This document shows positions 8,165 through 16,267 of a stretch of 50,766 bases of DNA, one piece after another. The notes below the pieces were generated by a model. The model was given only the letters and a program-made list of their open reading frames with translations. It made no database searches and was not told the DNA's origin. The position numbers were made by a program, and so were the translations under genes. The stretch's first letter is position 1. Each line of letters begins with the position of its first letter. The stretch is from an uncultured Alphaproteobacteria bacterium (GTDB lineage Bacteria; Pseudomonadota; Alphaproteobacteria; HIMB59), in assembly GCA_902610255.1 (NCBI GenBank), contig CACLUX010000008.1, forward strand, positions 1-50,766, read 5' to 3'.

Positions 8165-9909
8165 GCTAATGCCTGTGCTTGAAATATTTGACTCTTATAA
8201 CTTCTAATATCTGCATATGCATCATAAATTTTATCTTGTTTTCTAGCGCATAAAATAAAACCTTCGCTCCAGTCTGTAGTTTTAAGGCATTTATGTCCTT
8301 TTTTATTTAATTGAGAAATAAAGGGCGAAAGTCGCTCTTCTAATAATAATTGTTTCAAATTTGGATCATGAGGGTGAAAAAAAGCAGGTAAATGCTCTGA
8401 TGAAACTCTGGGTTCATTTAAAGCTTGGTCAATAGGCATATTTGAAAATATATAATTCATTAAAAATTGTGCTTGCCATTGATCTTGAGCGTCACCACCC
8501 ATAGTCCCACAACTTAAAATTTCTTTCTTTTTTTGATTGATAATCAAAGTAGGGCTCAATGTTGTCCTTGGTTGTTGTACAGGTGCTATAAAATTTACGT
8601 GACCTGGTTTTGATAAATAAAACGTCATTAATCTATTACCTAGGGGAAATCCTAATTCATTGATTACTTCATTAGATTTGATCCATCCACCACTTGGTGT
8701 GCACGAAATAGCATTATTATCTTTATCTATAATACTTATATGAACTGTGCCAGCGCCCCATGGTTTAATATCATTTTCAATTGGGAGTAATGATTTCTTG
8801 GATAGGGGGTTCCCTGGAATTATAGAGTCAATCGCCTTATCTTTAATTAATTGCATTCTTTTATTAAGGTAAGAGTCATCTAATAGGTGATTTGCTTTGA
8901 TTTTTGAATTGTACTTCCCAGTGAAATACATCTCTCTGTCAGCAAAAGTTAATTTTAAAATTTCTGTAAATTTATGAATATCACCAGCTGAATTAAGTGA
9001 TTTAATTTTTTGTTTGTTAAGCATTTTCAACATCATTAAACTTGTCAATCCTTGTCCCCAGAAATTAGTTTTATGAACTTGGTAATCACCATATTTTTCT
9101 GAAATTGTTTTTTCAAATTTCACATTAAAATTTTCAAAATCTTCTTTTGAAATTAGCCCTTCATTTTTTTGTGAATATTTGCAAATTGAGTTTGCAACAT
9201 CACCTTTATAAAAAGCATCATGCAATTTATTAAATTTATTATTTCGAGATCCTGTAATCTTTTTCTCGTAATTACCAAGATAATCTATTAAGTTTGCGTA
9301 AGCCGAATTTCTGAATAAACTTCCTACTTTTGGAATTTTATTATTTTTTAAATATAATTTAGCAGAATTTTTCCACTCTCTTATAAATTTACCTTTTAGA
9401 CTTTTTAACCCAAATTTATTTTGGTTTATTATTCCTGTGTGTAAAGGATATCCTTCTTTTGCGTATTCTTTTGCATATTTAGAAATAGTCCTAAAATCTA
9501 ATGTTCCATATAATTGTAACATTCTAAAAATACTAGAAAATGCTGCTGGAACTCCAGCACATAATACTCCTTCATCTGGAACTTCTGTAAAACCCCTGGT
9601 AACTAAATTTAAAAAATTAAATTTTCTTGGCGATAAAGTATTTCCATTTAAGACAACAGGGTTTTGGTTTTTGGGTTTTAATATCATCACACCTTCACCA
9701 CCCATTCCAAACATTTGAGGATTTACAAGTCCTTCAACTAACATTGCTCCAGCAGCAGCATCAAATGCATTACCTCTGTCTTGATTTAAAATATTATAGG
9801 CTGTCATTGAGGATAAATTTGAATGTGTTGCTACTGCACCATTAGTACCAGAGTAACTAGGTATAAAACTATTAGAGTTATTATCTTCAATTCTATAAGA
9901 TCTATTCAT
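8158..9909 (-). CDS. Gamma-glutamyltransferase family Ntn hydrolase
   Basis: This 583-residue protein of the gamma-glutamyltranspeptidase family matures by self-cleavage before a threonine and hydrolyses or transfers gamma-glutamyl (or related acyl) groups. The expected nucleophile is Thr388 in GAGTVHISIID, aligning with the TTHxS motif of E. coli Ggt. GMGGEGVMI near residue 68 and GTMGGDAQDQWQ in the small subunit are also typical. No signal peptide is visible, so it is likely cytoplasmic, unlike the periplasmic E. coli enzyme. It is the first gene of the minus-strand run ggt-mazG-tolC-lysR-argD. Substrate (glutathione, a gamma-glutamyl amide or another) cannot be decided. Confidence 0.85.
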   Translation of the reverse strand: MNRSYRIEDNNSNSFIPSYSGTNGAVATHSNLSSMTAYNILNQDRGNAFDAAAGAMLVEGLVNPQMFGMGGEGVMILKPKNQNPVVLNGNTLSPRKFNFLNLVTRGFTEVPDEGVLCAGVPAAFSSIFRMLQLYGTLDFRTISKYAKEYAKEGYPLHTGIINQNKFGLKSLKGKFIREWKNSAKLYLKNNKIPKVGSLFRNSAYANLIDYLGNYEKKITGSRNNKFNKLHDAFYKGDVANSICKYSQKNEGLISKEDFENFNVKFEKTISEKYGDYQVHKTNFWGQGLTSLMMLKMLNKQKIKSLNSAGDIHKFTEILKLTFADREMYFTGKYNSKIKANHLLDDSYLNKRMQLIKDKAIDSIIPGNPLSKKSLLPIENDIKPWGAGTVHISIIDKDNNAISCTPSGGWIKSNEVINELGFPLGNRLMTFYLSKPGHVNFIAPVQQPRTTLSPTLIINQKKKEILSCGTMGGDAQDQWQAQFLMNYIFSNMPIDQALNEPRVSSEHLPAFFHPHDPNLKQLLLEERLSPFISQLNKKGHKCLKTTDWSEGFILCARKQDKIYDAYADIRSYKSQIFQAQALAW

Positions 9910-9947
9910 TACGCATAAAGTTTAGTATTAATAACTAAGTTAAATAG

Positions 9948-9965
9948 TTTATGAAATTTCATAAA
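9948..9965. promoter_or_regulatory. 18-bp perfect palindrome between divergent genes
   Basis: TTTATGAAATTTCATAAA is a perfect inverted repeat in the 94-bp spacer between the gamma-glutamyltransferase gene (minus) and the thioesterase gene (plus), about 38 bp from each start. Its symmetry and position suit an operator for a dimeric regulator. In DNA this AT-rich, a perfect 9+9 palindrome is expected roughly once per 50 kb, so only its location raises its interest. Confidence 0.3.
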
Positions 9966-10003
9966 ATATTTCTTTTTTTAAAGATTGCATTATAAAGTTA
10001 TAT

Positions 10004-10441
10004 ATGACCTGGAAGTTAATATCAAAATCTTCATATACACAATTACTTGGTGAATTAGAGACAAAATCAGAAAATAATCAGGATAAATATCGAATGTTTG
10101 TTACTGAAAAACATCTTAACTCAGGAAAATTTGCACATGGAGGTTTCTTAATGTCTTTTTTAGATAATGTTATGGGCAATGCTGCTTATAAGTCTTTTGG
10201 AAATAAACCTTGTGTTACTATATCCATGAACACTCACTTTACATTTTCAGCTCAAAAAGGAGATGAACTAATAGGCTTACCAACTATAGAGAGAATGACT
10301 AAAACACTTTGTTTTGTTAATTGTAAAGTCTTTTCAAAAAATGAAATTATTGTTTCTGGAAGTGGTATATGGAAATTAGTTAAAACTTCATCTATTAAAT
10401 CTGTTAAAGACAAAAAAGCAGATGATGATGGTGGTTGGTAG
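10004..10441 (+). CDS. PaaI-type hotdog-fold thioesterase
   Basis: The 145-residue protein has the single hotdog domain of the PaaI/YigI acyl-CoA thioesterase group, which hydrolyses acyl- or aryl-CoA esters in the cytoplasm. The conserved helix segment AHGGFLMSFLDNVMGNAA (residues about 46-63) holds the catalytic Gly/Asp region. It is followed by the strand CVTISMNTHFTFSAQKGDELIG and a second strand pair ending in GSGIWKLVK. A downstream MFS gene follows after 18 bp on the same strand. The substrate is unknown. Confidence 0.8.
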   Translation: MTWKLISKSSYTQLLGELETKSENNQDKYRMFVTEKHLNSGKFAHGGFLMSFLDNVMGNAAYKSFGNKPCVTISMNTHFTFSAQKGDELIGLPTIERMTKTLCFVNCKVFSKNEIIVSGSGIWKLVKTSSIKSVKDKKADDDGGW

Positions 10442-10459
10442 CTATTTAATTAATCTATT

Positions 10460-11608
10460 TTGAAATTAAAGAGTAATTTTTCAGAGGCTAATGCGTGCAA
10501 AGCATTATTTTTCTCAATTTCTTTTTTTGTTGGACTTTGGGCAGTAAGAATACCAGATATAAAAGATCAAATTAATGTCGATTATACAGGTATGGGATAT
10601 TTGTTTGTAATTTTTTCAATTGGCTCTGTTTTAACTATGATAGTTACACCAAAAATAACACAAATATATCCCTCAAAACAAATCTCACTGTTATCAGGTC
10701 TCGCTATAAGCATTCTTTGGCTTTTAATTCCATTTGCTCAATCTTTTATAATTATGGCAATATTGAGTTTTATTTTCGGTATTTGTTACGGACTATTTGA
10801 GGTAATTCTTAATGTTCAAGCTACTTCTTTAGAAAAAAGATTTAAAAAACCTATGATGTCAGGATTTCATGCCTTTTGGAGTATTGGATTATTATCTGGA
10901 TCTTTGTTAACTAGTTTATTTCTGGAATTTAAAATAAGCTTTATAATAAATTCAATTATATTTGTAATAATCTTATCACCATTAATATTTCTAGGTAGTT
11001 TAACTATAAAACAAAATAAATCAGACTCTTTATCTATTTTGTCTATATTTTTCAATTGGCCCTTATTTCTTGTAATCTTATTTATTTTATCAATTACAGC
11101 AGTATTTTTGGAGGGTGGTACTGACTCTTGGGGTTCTTTATATATGAGAGATTACATTAATGCAGATGGTTTTAATATTGGACTTGCTGCTATAGCATTT
11201 AATGGGAGTATGGTTATTGGTAGATTAATTGGAGATAAGTTAAAAGAAATATTTGGTATTTATAATTTTCTTGTTTACTCAGTGATAGGTTCATTACTGG
11301 GTTCATTAATTATAGTTTTAAGTAGTTCTCTATCATTAGCAATAATTGGTTTTATTATTGCTGGTTTTAGTGTTTCTTCAATTATTCCTATTTGTTATAC
11401 CTTTGGGTCTTCTATTAAAAATGTTAATGCTACGGTAGGGATAACTATAATAACAATAGGTGTTTATGGGGTCTTTATGATTGCACCACCAGCTTTAGGT
11501 TATGTTGCTGATATCTTCGGTATTGAATTCGTCTATATTCCGATGTTAATACTTTTTATAATATCAAGCATAATAGTAACTTCTCAACAAAAGTTGTTTA
11601 AGAATTAA
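10460..11608 (+). CDS. MFS transporter, YbjJ-like
   Basis: This is an integral membrane protein of 382 residues with about 12 hydrophobic helices. The motif EVILNVQATSLEKRFKKP followed by MMSGFHAFWSIG is typical of the YbjJ branch of the major facilitator superfamily. It should export or import a small molecule by proton antiport or symport; the substrate is unknown. Translation starts at TTG (10460-10462), since no in-frame ATG lies before the first helix. Its stop overlaps the stop of the convergent EamA gene by 4 bp. Confidence 0.8.
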   Translation: MKLKSNFSEANACKALFFSISFFVGLWAVRIPDIKDQINVDYTGMGYLFVIFSIGSVLTMIVTPKITQIYPSKQISLLSGLAISILWLLIPFAQSFIIMAILSFIFGICYGLFEVILNVQATSLEKRFKKPMMSGFHAFWSIGLLSGSLLTSLFLEFKISFIINSIIFVIILSPLIFLGSLTIKQNKSDSLSILSIFFNWPLFLVILFILSITAVFLEGGTDSWGSLYMRDYINADGFNIGLAAIAFNGSMVIGRLIGDKLKEIFGIYNFLVYSVIGSLLGSLIIVLSSSLSLAIIGFIIAGFSVSSIIPICYTFGSSIKNVNATVGITIITIGVYGVFMIAPPALGYVADIFGIEFVYIPMLILFIISSIIVTSQQKLFKN

Positions 11609-12477
11609 TTTCTTTTCAATATTAATATATTTCCAAATAATACAAGAATTGCACCGACATACAAATTTAAGTCCCACTCCAAACCTTCAAATATCGTAGA
11701 AATAATTAGAGCAATAAGAGGCATAATTATAGCAATGTATGCGGCATCATTTGCGCCAATATTTTTAATTACTGATAAATAAAGAATGAAACCAAATACA
11801 CTCCCAAAAATAGCCAAATACAATAATGAAAAGACGTATCTGTAACTGAAATCAAAATTAAGTTCAATACCAGTTACTAAAAGATAAATTAACAGTGTTA
11901 TTGAGCCATACAACATCCCATATCCTGTAACAGCAATAACATTCAATTTAATTTTAGAGGTATACTCTGAAATTAAGTTACCAATAGATGCAAAATATGT
12001 CGCCAATACACCAAGTAAAATTCCAATACTAGTTTCTTTTGAAAATTCAAAATTGATTATTTCATCATAAAATATGAAAAGTAATCCTAACGTTCCAATA
12101 AAACCTCCAACCAAAGTCATAATTTTTGGAAATTTACCTTTAAAAATAATATTATTAATTACATTTAAAAATAATATTGAAGAAAAACATAAAGCAACAA
12201 ATCCACTTATTAAATGAACTGTAGATAGATAAAATAGTACATAATTTATATTGAATAAAGAGACTCCTAGAGCAGCTATAAAGAAATGCTCTTTTAATGA
12301 AAATCTCAGATTTATTTTTTTTAATACACAAAATACTAAAATAATGATTGAAGATAAGAAAAAGCGATAAAAAACCGATGTCATTGGATCGACAATGCCT
12401 AGTTGAAATTTAATTATATACCAAGTTGGTCCCCAAACTATTAGTGTTGAAATAAATAAAAATATTGTATTGTTCAA
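11605..12477 (-). CDS. EamA/DMT-family transporter
   Basis: It has ten predicted membrane helices in two EamA repeats over 290 residues. The N-terminal signature WGPTWYIIKFQLG...YRFFL is characteristic of the drug/metabolite transporter superfamily, which often exports amino acids or other metabolites. The start is TTG at 12477, because an in-frame TAA immediately precedes it and the first helix is needed. Only 2 bp separate it from the divergent yajQ start, so its promoter must lie within yajQ. Confidence 0.82.
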   Translation of the reverse strand: MNNTIFLFISTLIVWGPTWYIIKFQLGIVDPMTSVFYRFFLSSIIILVFCVLKKINLRFSLKEHFFIAALGVSLFNINYVLFYLSTVHLISGFVALCFSSILFLNVINNIIFKGKFPKIMTLVGGFIGTLGLLFIFYDEIINFEFSKETSIGILLGVLATYFASIGNLISEYTSKIKLNVIAVTGYGMLYGSITLLIYLLVTGIELNFDFSYRYVFSLLYLAIFGSVFGFILYLSVIKNIGANDAAYIAIIMPLIALIISTIFEGLEWDLNLYVGAILVLFGNILILKRN

Positions 12478-12479
12478 TT

Positions 12480-12965
12480 ATGCCTTCTTTTGATGTTGTA
12501 TCGTCACCAGATATTCAAGAAATTGATAATGCCATCAATAATACAAAAAGAGAAGTTGATAATAGATTTGACTTTAAGAACACTAATTCAACAATCGAAC
12601 GAAACGATTTTTCTATTACAATAGAGACAACCGACAATACTAAATTAACTCAATTTAATGATATTTTAAAAAATAATATTGTAAGAAGAAAAATAGATCC
12701 AAAATTTATTCAGCTAAAATCAACTGAAACAGCTTCCGGAAATAGAGTAAGACAATTTATTGATATTTTGAATGGAATATCAAAAGAGGACTCAAAAAAA
12801 ATAACAAATCTTGTTAAATCATCGAAAGCAAAGGTTCAAGCTTCAATTAATGGAGATGAAGTAAGAATAACTGGAAAGAAAAGAGACGATCTACAATCAA
12901 TGATCGAATTATTAAAATCTAGTGATATTAAAATTCCTTTACAGTTTCAAAATTTCAGAGATTAA
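12480..12965 (+). CDS. yajQ: YajQ-family nucleotide-binding protein
   Basis: This 161-residue cytoplasmic protein belongs to the YajQ/DUF520 family, some members of which bind cyclic di-GMP. The start at 12480 gives MPSFDVVS, the near-invariant YajQ N-terminus; the ATG five codons upstream would add an unconserved extension. REVDNRFDFKNT, the central IRRKI-like segment (VRRKIDPKF) and the C-terminal VRITGKKRDDLQSMI with PLQFQNFRD are all conserved. The 3' end overlaps the convergent deacylase gene by 11 bp. No cyclic-di-GMP synthase or hydrolase is in the window. Confidence 0.92.
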   Translation: MPSFDVVSSPDIQEIDNAINNTKREVDNRFDFKNTNSTIERNDFSITIETTDNTKLTQFNDILKNNIVRRKIDPKFIQLKSTETASGNRVRQFIDILNGISKEDSKKITNLVKSSKAKVQASINGDEVRITGKKRDDLQSMIELLKSSDIKIPLQFQNFRD

Positions 12966-13473
12966 TTACTTCCATAGTCGTAAAATCAATTAATCGCACA
13001 GTCGTAATTGTTTTTAGAAATTTAATACAATCCTCTGTTTTTACTTGAATTGTTTTAGTGTTGTCTAGTGGGTGAAAATTGCATAATTCATAATCATTTA
13101 TTTTTTTATCTAAGTAAAAACTTACATCCTTATCTACATTATTGATTAAAGAGTAGGGACTAACAGAGCCTGGTTTGACTCCAAGTTTATCATATAAATA
13201 TTCTGCACTTCCAAAAGAGAGATTTCCTTGGCATTGTATAGTGTTTTTAATAATTTTTAGGTCTACTTCAGTGCTATCTAAGCATGAGAGTAAGTAAAAA
13301 TTTCTCTTTTTGTCCCTCAAAAAAAGATTTTTTGTATGCGCACCTTGCATATTCAAATCTGATTTTAATTTGCTAGACTCCTCGACAGTAAAAAAAGCTT
13401 CGTGTTCAAAAAGTTTATATTCAACTTTTTGTTCATTAAGTGCGGCTAATAAACTTTTTGCTTCTAATTTCAT
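12955..13473 (-). CDS. ProXp-type prolyl-tRNA deacylase
   Basis: This 172-residue free-standing editing domain of the YbaK/ProRS-INS superfamily clears mischarged Ala-tRNA(Pro). Typical features are GAHTKNLFLRDKK (residues about 44-56), the LSFGSAEYLYDKLGVKPGSVSP region and LCNFHPLDNTKTI near the C-terminus. It is related to, but distinct from, the YbaK/EbsC-type deacylase at 21.7-22.1 kb, so this genome carries two trans-editing proteins. The start lies 37 bp from the putative divergent start of the TRAP binding protein. Confidence 0.9.
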   Translation of the reverse strand: MKLEAKSLLAALNEQKVEYKLFEHEAFFTVEESSKLKSDLNMQGAHTKNLFLRDKKRNFYLLSCLDSTEVDLKIIKNTIQCQGNLSFGSAEYLYDKLGVKPGSVSPYSLINNVDKDVSFYLDKKINDYELCNFHPLDNTKTIQVKTEDCIKFLKTITTVRLIDFTTMEVINL

Positions 13474-13510
13474 TTTTATTTATAAAGTGTTATCTTATTT
13501 ATATAAAAAT

Positions 13511-14591
13511 ATGAAAAAAAATTAACAGAAGAAATTTTATTAAAAAAGCCTCAATTCCTGTACTGGGTGCAGCCGCACTTTCCAGTTTTAATGTACACGC
13601 AAGCACCATAACAGAGTTGAATATGGTCACATCATGGCCAGAAAATTTTCCTGGTATAGGTTTAGGTGCAAACAGGTTGGCTCAGCGAATTGAGAACTTA
13701 TCTAATAAAAGAATAAAAGTTAATGTTTACTCAGCTGGTGAACTAGTCCCACCGTTTGGAGTGTTTGATGCCGTGTCATCTGGAACAGCTGATTTATATC
13801 ACTCAGCAGAGTTTTATTGGGGAGGAAAGAACAAAGCCTATCCTTTTTTTGCTGCTGTTCCTTTTGGAATGACTGCCGAGGAATTTAACTCATGGATATA
13901 TTCAGGCAATGGTCAAGTACTATGGGATGAGTTGGGTTCGAATTTTAACATAAAACATTTTTTAGTCGGCAATACTGGATCTACATTATTTGGTTGGTTC
14001 AAAAACGAATTAAATAGTCTCGAGGATGTTTCTAAACTTAAAATAAGAAGCCCTGGTATGGGAGGAGATCTATTAAAGACTATGGGGGCAACCTCTATAA
14101 ATATACCAGGAGGTGAAATCCTTCAGTCTTTAGCAAGTGGAGCTATAGACGCTGCAGATTGGTCTAATCCAGTTATGGATTTAGCTTTTGGTTTTTATAA
14201 AGTTACAAATTACTGTTATTATCCAGATTTTAAAAAACCTACAGTTTCTATTTCATTGGGAATGAATTTAGATAAATGGAACTCTTTTGATAGTGAAGCT
14301 AAGAGCATCATCGAGTATGCTTGTCAGTCAGAAAATCAAGAAATGTTGTCTGATTTTATGTATAAAGAGGTTGTGGCCATAGAAAAATTGAAGTCACTTG
14401 GTGTAGAATTCAGGCAAATACCTAATGATATTGTTATTGAAGCCAAAAAAAATATCAATGGTGTATTAGATAATTATACAGATACTTCTCTTGGAAAAAA
14501 AATTAGGGATGATTATTTTCAATTTTTAGGTTTAAGAACTTCATATAAGGACTTTGATATTTCTAATTACTTGAATTTTAGAAAAATTTAA
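13511..14591 (+). CDS. TRAP transporter binding protein (DctP/TakP-like) with its Tat signal out of frame
   Basis: The body is a periplasmic DctP-family binding protein for organic acids or keto acids, with AGELVPPFGVFDAVSSGTAD, VPFGMTAEEFN, IRSPGMGG, PGGEILQSLASGAIDAADWSNP and YYPDF motifs close to TakP-type proteins. The open frame proper starts at TTG 13617, which would leave it without an export signal. Upstream in the same frame the DNA encodes INRRNFIKK and a hydrophobic segment ending in NVHAS, a clear twin-arginine signal. The only ATG (13511) is in another frame and reads into TAA at 13523. Dropping one A from the eight-A run restores a 359-residue protein with the full Tat signal. 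No TRAP membrane subunits are nearby. Confidence 0.8.
13514..13521 (+). other. Run of eight A's: frameshift or slippage site
   Basis: An (A)8 tract directly follows the ATG at 13511. With eight A's the frame ends at TAA after four codons; with seven it reads MKKINRR and continues through the Tat signal into the TRAP binding protein. This is either a read or assembly indel, a genuine mutation, or a site where polymerase slippage restores the frame in part of the transcripts. Confidence 0.7.
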
Positions 14592-14593
14592 AA

Positions 14594-15163
14594 GTGTGCG
14601 GAAGATATTCGCTTAATCTTAAAGATAATCACTCATCTTTTAAGAAGGAAACTATAGATAACTTCAAATCAATATTTGATTATAAAAATGAATATATTTG
14701 CCCTACCAATAAAGCCCCTATAGTCTTTAATCTAAACTCTAATTTTGTATTTAAACAATCAAGTTGGGGATTATCATTTGATTGGCTTCCAAAAGGAAAA
14801 ACACTTTTCAATATTCGATCAGAGACAGTACACGAAAAATCTTTTAGTAATAGCCTCATTGCAAATAACCGCTGTTTGGTACCTTTTAGTAGTTATTTTG
14901 AATGGTTGAAAACCCAAGAATTGAAAGAAAAATATAAACTATTTACCAAAACACCAGTCAGTTTTTTTGCAGGTGTATATAAATTAATAGAAGATACTTT
15001 TTATTTTTCAATTTTAACTAAATCCTCTTTAAAAAATATAGAATTTATTCACAATAGAAATCCGGTCATTGTTAATAAAAATAACGTAAGGCAATGGTTT
15101 TCAAATAGTTATGAAGAACTACTTAGTTCTTCTGATGTCATAAATTATGAGATATCGAAATAG
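14594..15163 (+). CDS. SRAP-family protein (YedK/HMCES-like)
   Basis: This SOS-response-associated peptidase forms a covalent shield on abasic sites in single-stranded DNA through its N-terminal cysteine. It starts at GTG 14594, giving MCGRYSL with Cys2 exposed after Met removal, as the family requires. Also present are NIRSET (residues 75-80), RCLVPFSSYFEW with the active-site Glu, and the HNRNPVI segment with the catalytic His. At 189 residues it is slightly short for the family. It begins 2 bp after the TRAP gene stop. Confidence 0.92.
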   Translation: MCGRYSLNLKDNHSSFKKETIDNFKSIFDYKNEYICPTNKAPIVFNLNSNFVFKQSSWGLSFDWLPKGKTLFNIRSETVHEKSFSNSLIANNRCLVPFSSYFEWLKTQELKEKYKLFTKTPVSFFAGVYKLIEDTFYFSILTKSSLKNIEFIHNRNPVIVNKNNVRQWFSNSYEELLSSSDVINYEISK

Positions 15164-15382
15164 TTATTTTCTAAATTTGAAGAAGGATAAAAGCTTTTCG
15201 ATGCCAGAAAAATGCTCCTCTAGTCTAGAATAAACTTTATCTATTTTGTTAATATGACCGTCTAATCTTTCATAGAGGTTATCGATTTTCTTATCAAGTT
15301 TGTTCAGCTTACTGTTTAGCTGTTTTATGCTATCAGATTCGCTTGTTTTTGACTGCTTTTTTAACTTAATAACCTTGTTCAT
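15164..15382 (-). CDS. Small coiled-coil protein, function unknown
   Basis: The 72-residue basic protein has a central heptad pattern (KQLNSKLNKLDKKIDNLYERLDG and INKIDKVYSRLEEHF) predicting a long amphipathic helix or coiled coil, and ends in FFKFRK. I do not recognise a family. Its stop abuts the SRAP stop and 52 bp separate its start from the M48 gene's stop upstream, so it may be the last gene of that unit. The heptad regularity argues for a real gene, but no functional motif supports a role. Confidence 0.55.
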   Translation of the reverse strand: MNKVIKLKKQSKTSESDSIKQLNSKLNKLDKKIDNLYERLDGHINKIDKVYSRLEEHFSGIEKLLSFFKFRK

Positions 15383-15434
15383 ATTTAAAATATATTAAAT
15401 TTCTGTTTTGTTTAAAGTATGACAAAACAACGCT

Positions 15435-16238
15435 TTAGGTAAATCTTAAATCAACTTCAGGTATCCAGTTTTTAAGCTTTTCAATACGATTTTTGGATGA
15501 AGGGTGCGTAGATAGAAATTCTGGTGATGTGTTTCCTTTTTGCGCTTCAGCCATTCGCTGCCAGACTTTATATGACTCATGATTATCGTATTTGGCCATT
15601 GTCATAAAGGCCAAACCTAAATAATCGGCCTCCGATTCTTGTAATCTATTAAATGGTAAAGTTAATCCCAAACCTACCAAATAATCATCAGCTGAAGTGC
15701 TAGAAAGGGCACCCTCTAAGGCAATATCCAAGATAGTAGTGCCAACATTTATTGCTAATGCTTGACTAGCTCTTTCAACACTATGGCGAGCAACCGCATG
15801 AGCAATTTCATGCCCCATTATTGAGGCCAAACCATCATTATTAGCGGCAACATCCAAGATCCCTGTGTAAAAAGCGATTTTACCACCAGGCATACACCAA
15901 GCATTGAGTGTATCCTTGTCATCAATTAATATAAATTCCCAATTATAATTTTTTATAGAGTCTGATTGACCCATTTTCAAAAAATACTCTTCTACTGACT
16001 CTGTAACTCTGAGACCAACCTCTTTTACTGATCTAAAATTTTGCCCAGACTCTATTAAATTTTCTTGTTTTTTGACTTGTTCATAGGCTTCAAGAGCTTG
16101 TTTGTTGATACTTTCATCTGAAATAATAGAGAGTTGTTTACGATTTGTAATAGCTACCTCAGTACAAGAAGGTAAAAATAAAGGCGCACAACAAGCACAT
16201 GATAATTTTTTAATAAAATCTCGTCTTTTAAGATTCAT
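15435..16238 (-). CDS. M48-family metalloprotease, Tat-exported lipoprotein
   Basis: This 267-residue zinc protease resembles the LoiP/YcaL/BepA group of periplasmic, outer-membrane-associated proteases that degrade misfolded envelope proteins. HEIAH (143-147) binds zinc, with the third ligand Glu in ESEADYLGL. The N-terminus carries RRDFIKK (5-11), a twin-arginine signal, and LPSC (22-25), a lipobox, so it should be a Tat-exported lipoprotein. LNAWCMPGGKIAFYTG is the usual strand preceding the active site. It has no TPR domain. It is divergent from dat, with a 29-bp spacer. Confidence 0.9.
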   Translation of the reverse strand: MNLKRRDFIKKLSCACCAPLFLPSCTEVAITNRKQLSIISDESINKQALEAYEQVKKQENLIESGQNFRSVKEVGLRVTESVEEYFLKMGQSDSIKNYNWEFILIDDKDTLNAWCMPGGKIAFYTGILDVAANNDGLASIMGHEIAHAVARHSVERASQALAINVGTTILDIALEGALSSTSADDYLVGLGLTLPFNRLQESEADYLGLAFMTMAKYDNHESYKVWQRMAEAQKGNTSPEFLSTHPSSKNRIEKLKNWIPEVDLRFT

Positions 16239-16267
16239 GGTATTAATATAATCAAAAAGATATTCTT

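Noticed and set aside
12465..12479. Longer start for yajQ
   Set aside because: The family begins MPSFDVVS, which falls at 12480; the five upstream codons are unconserved.
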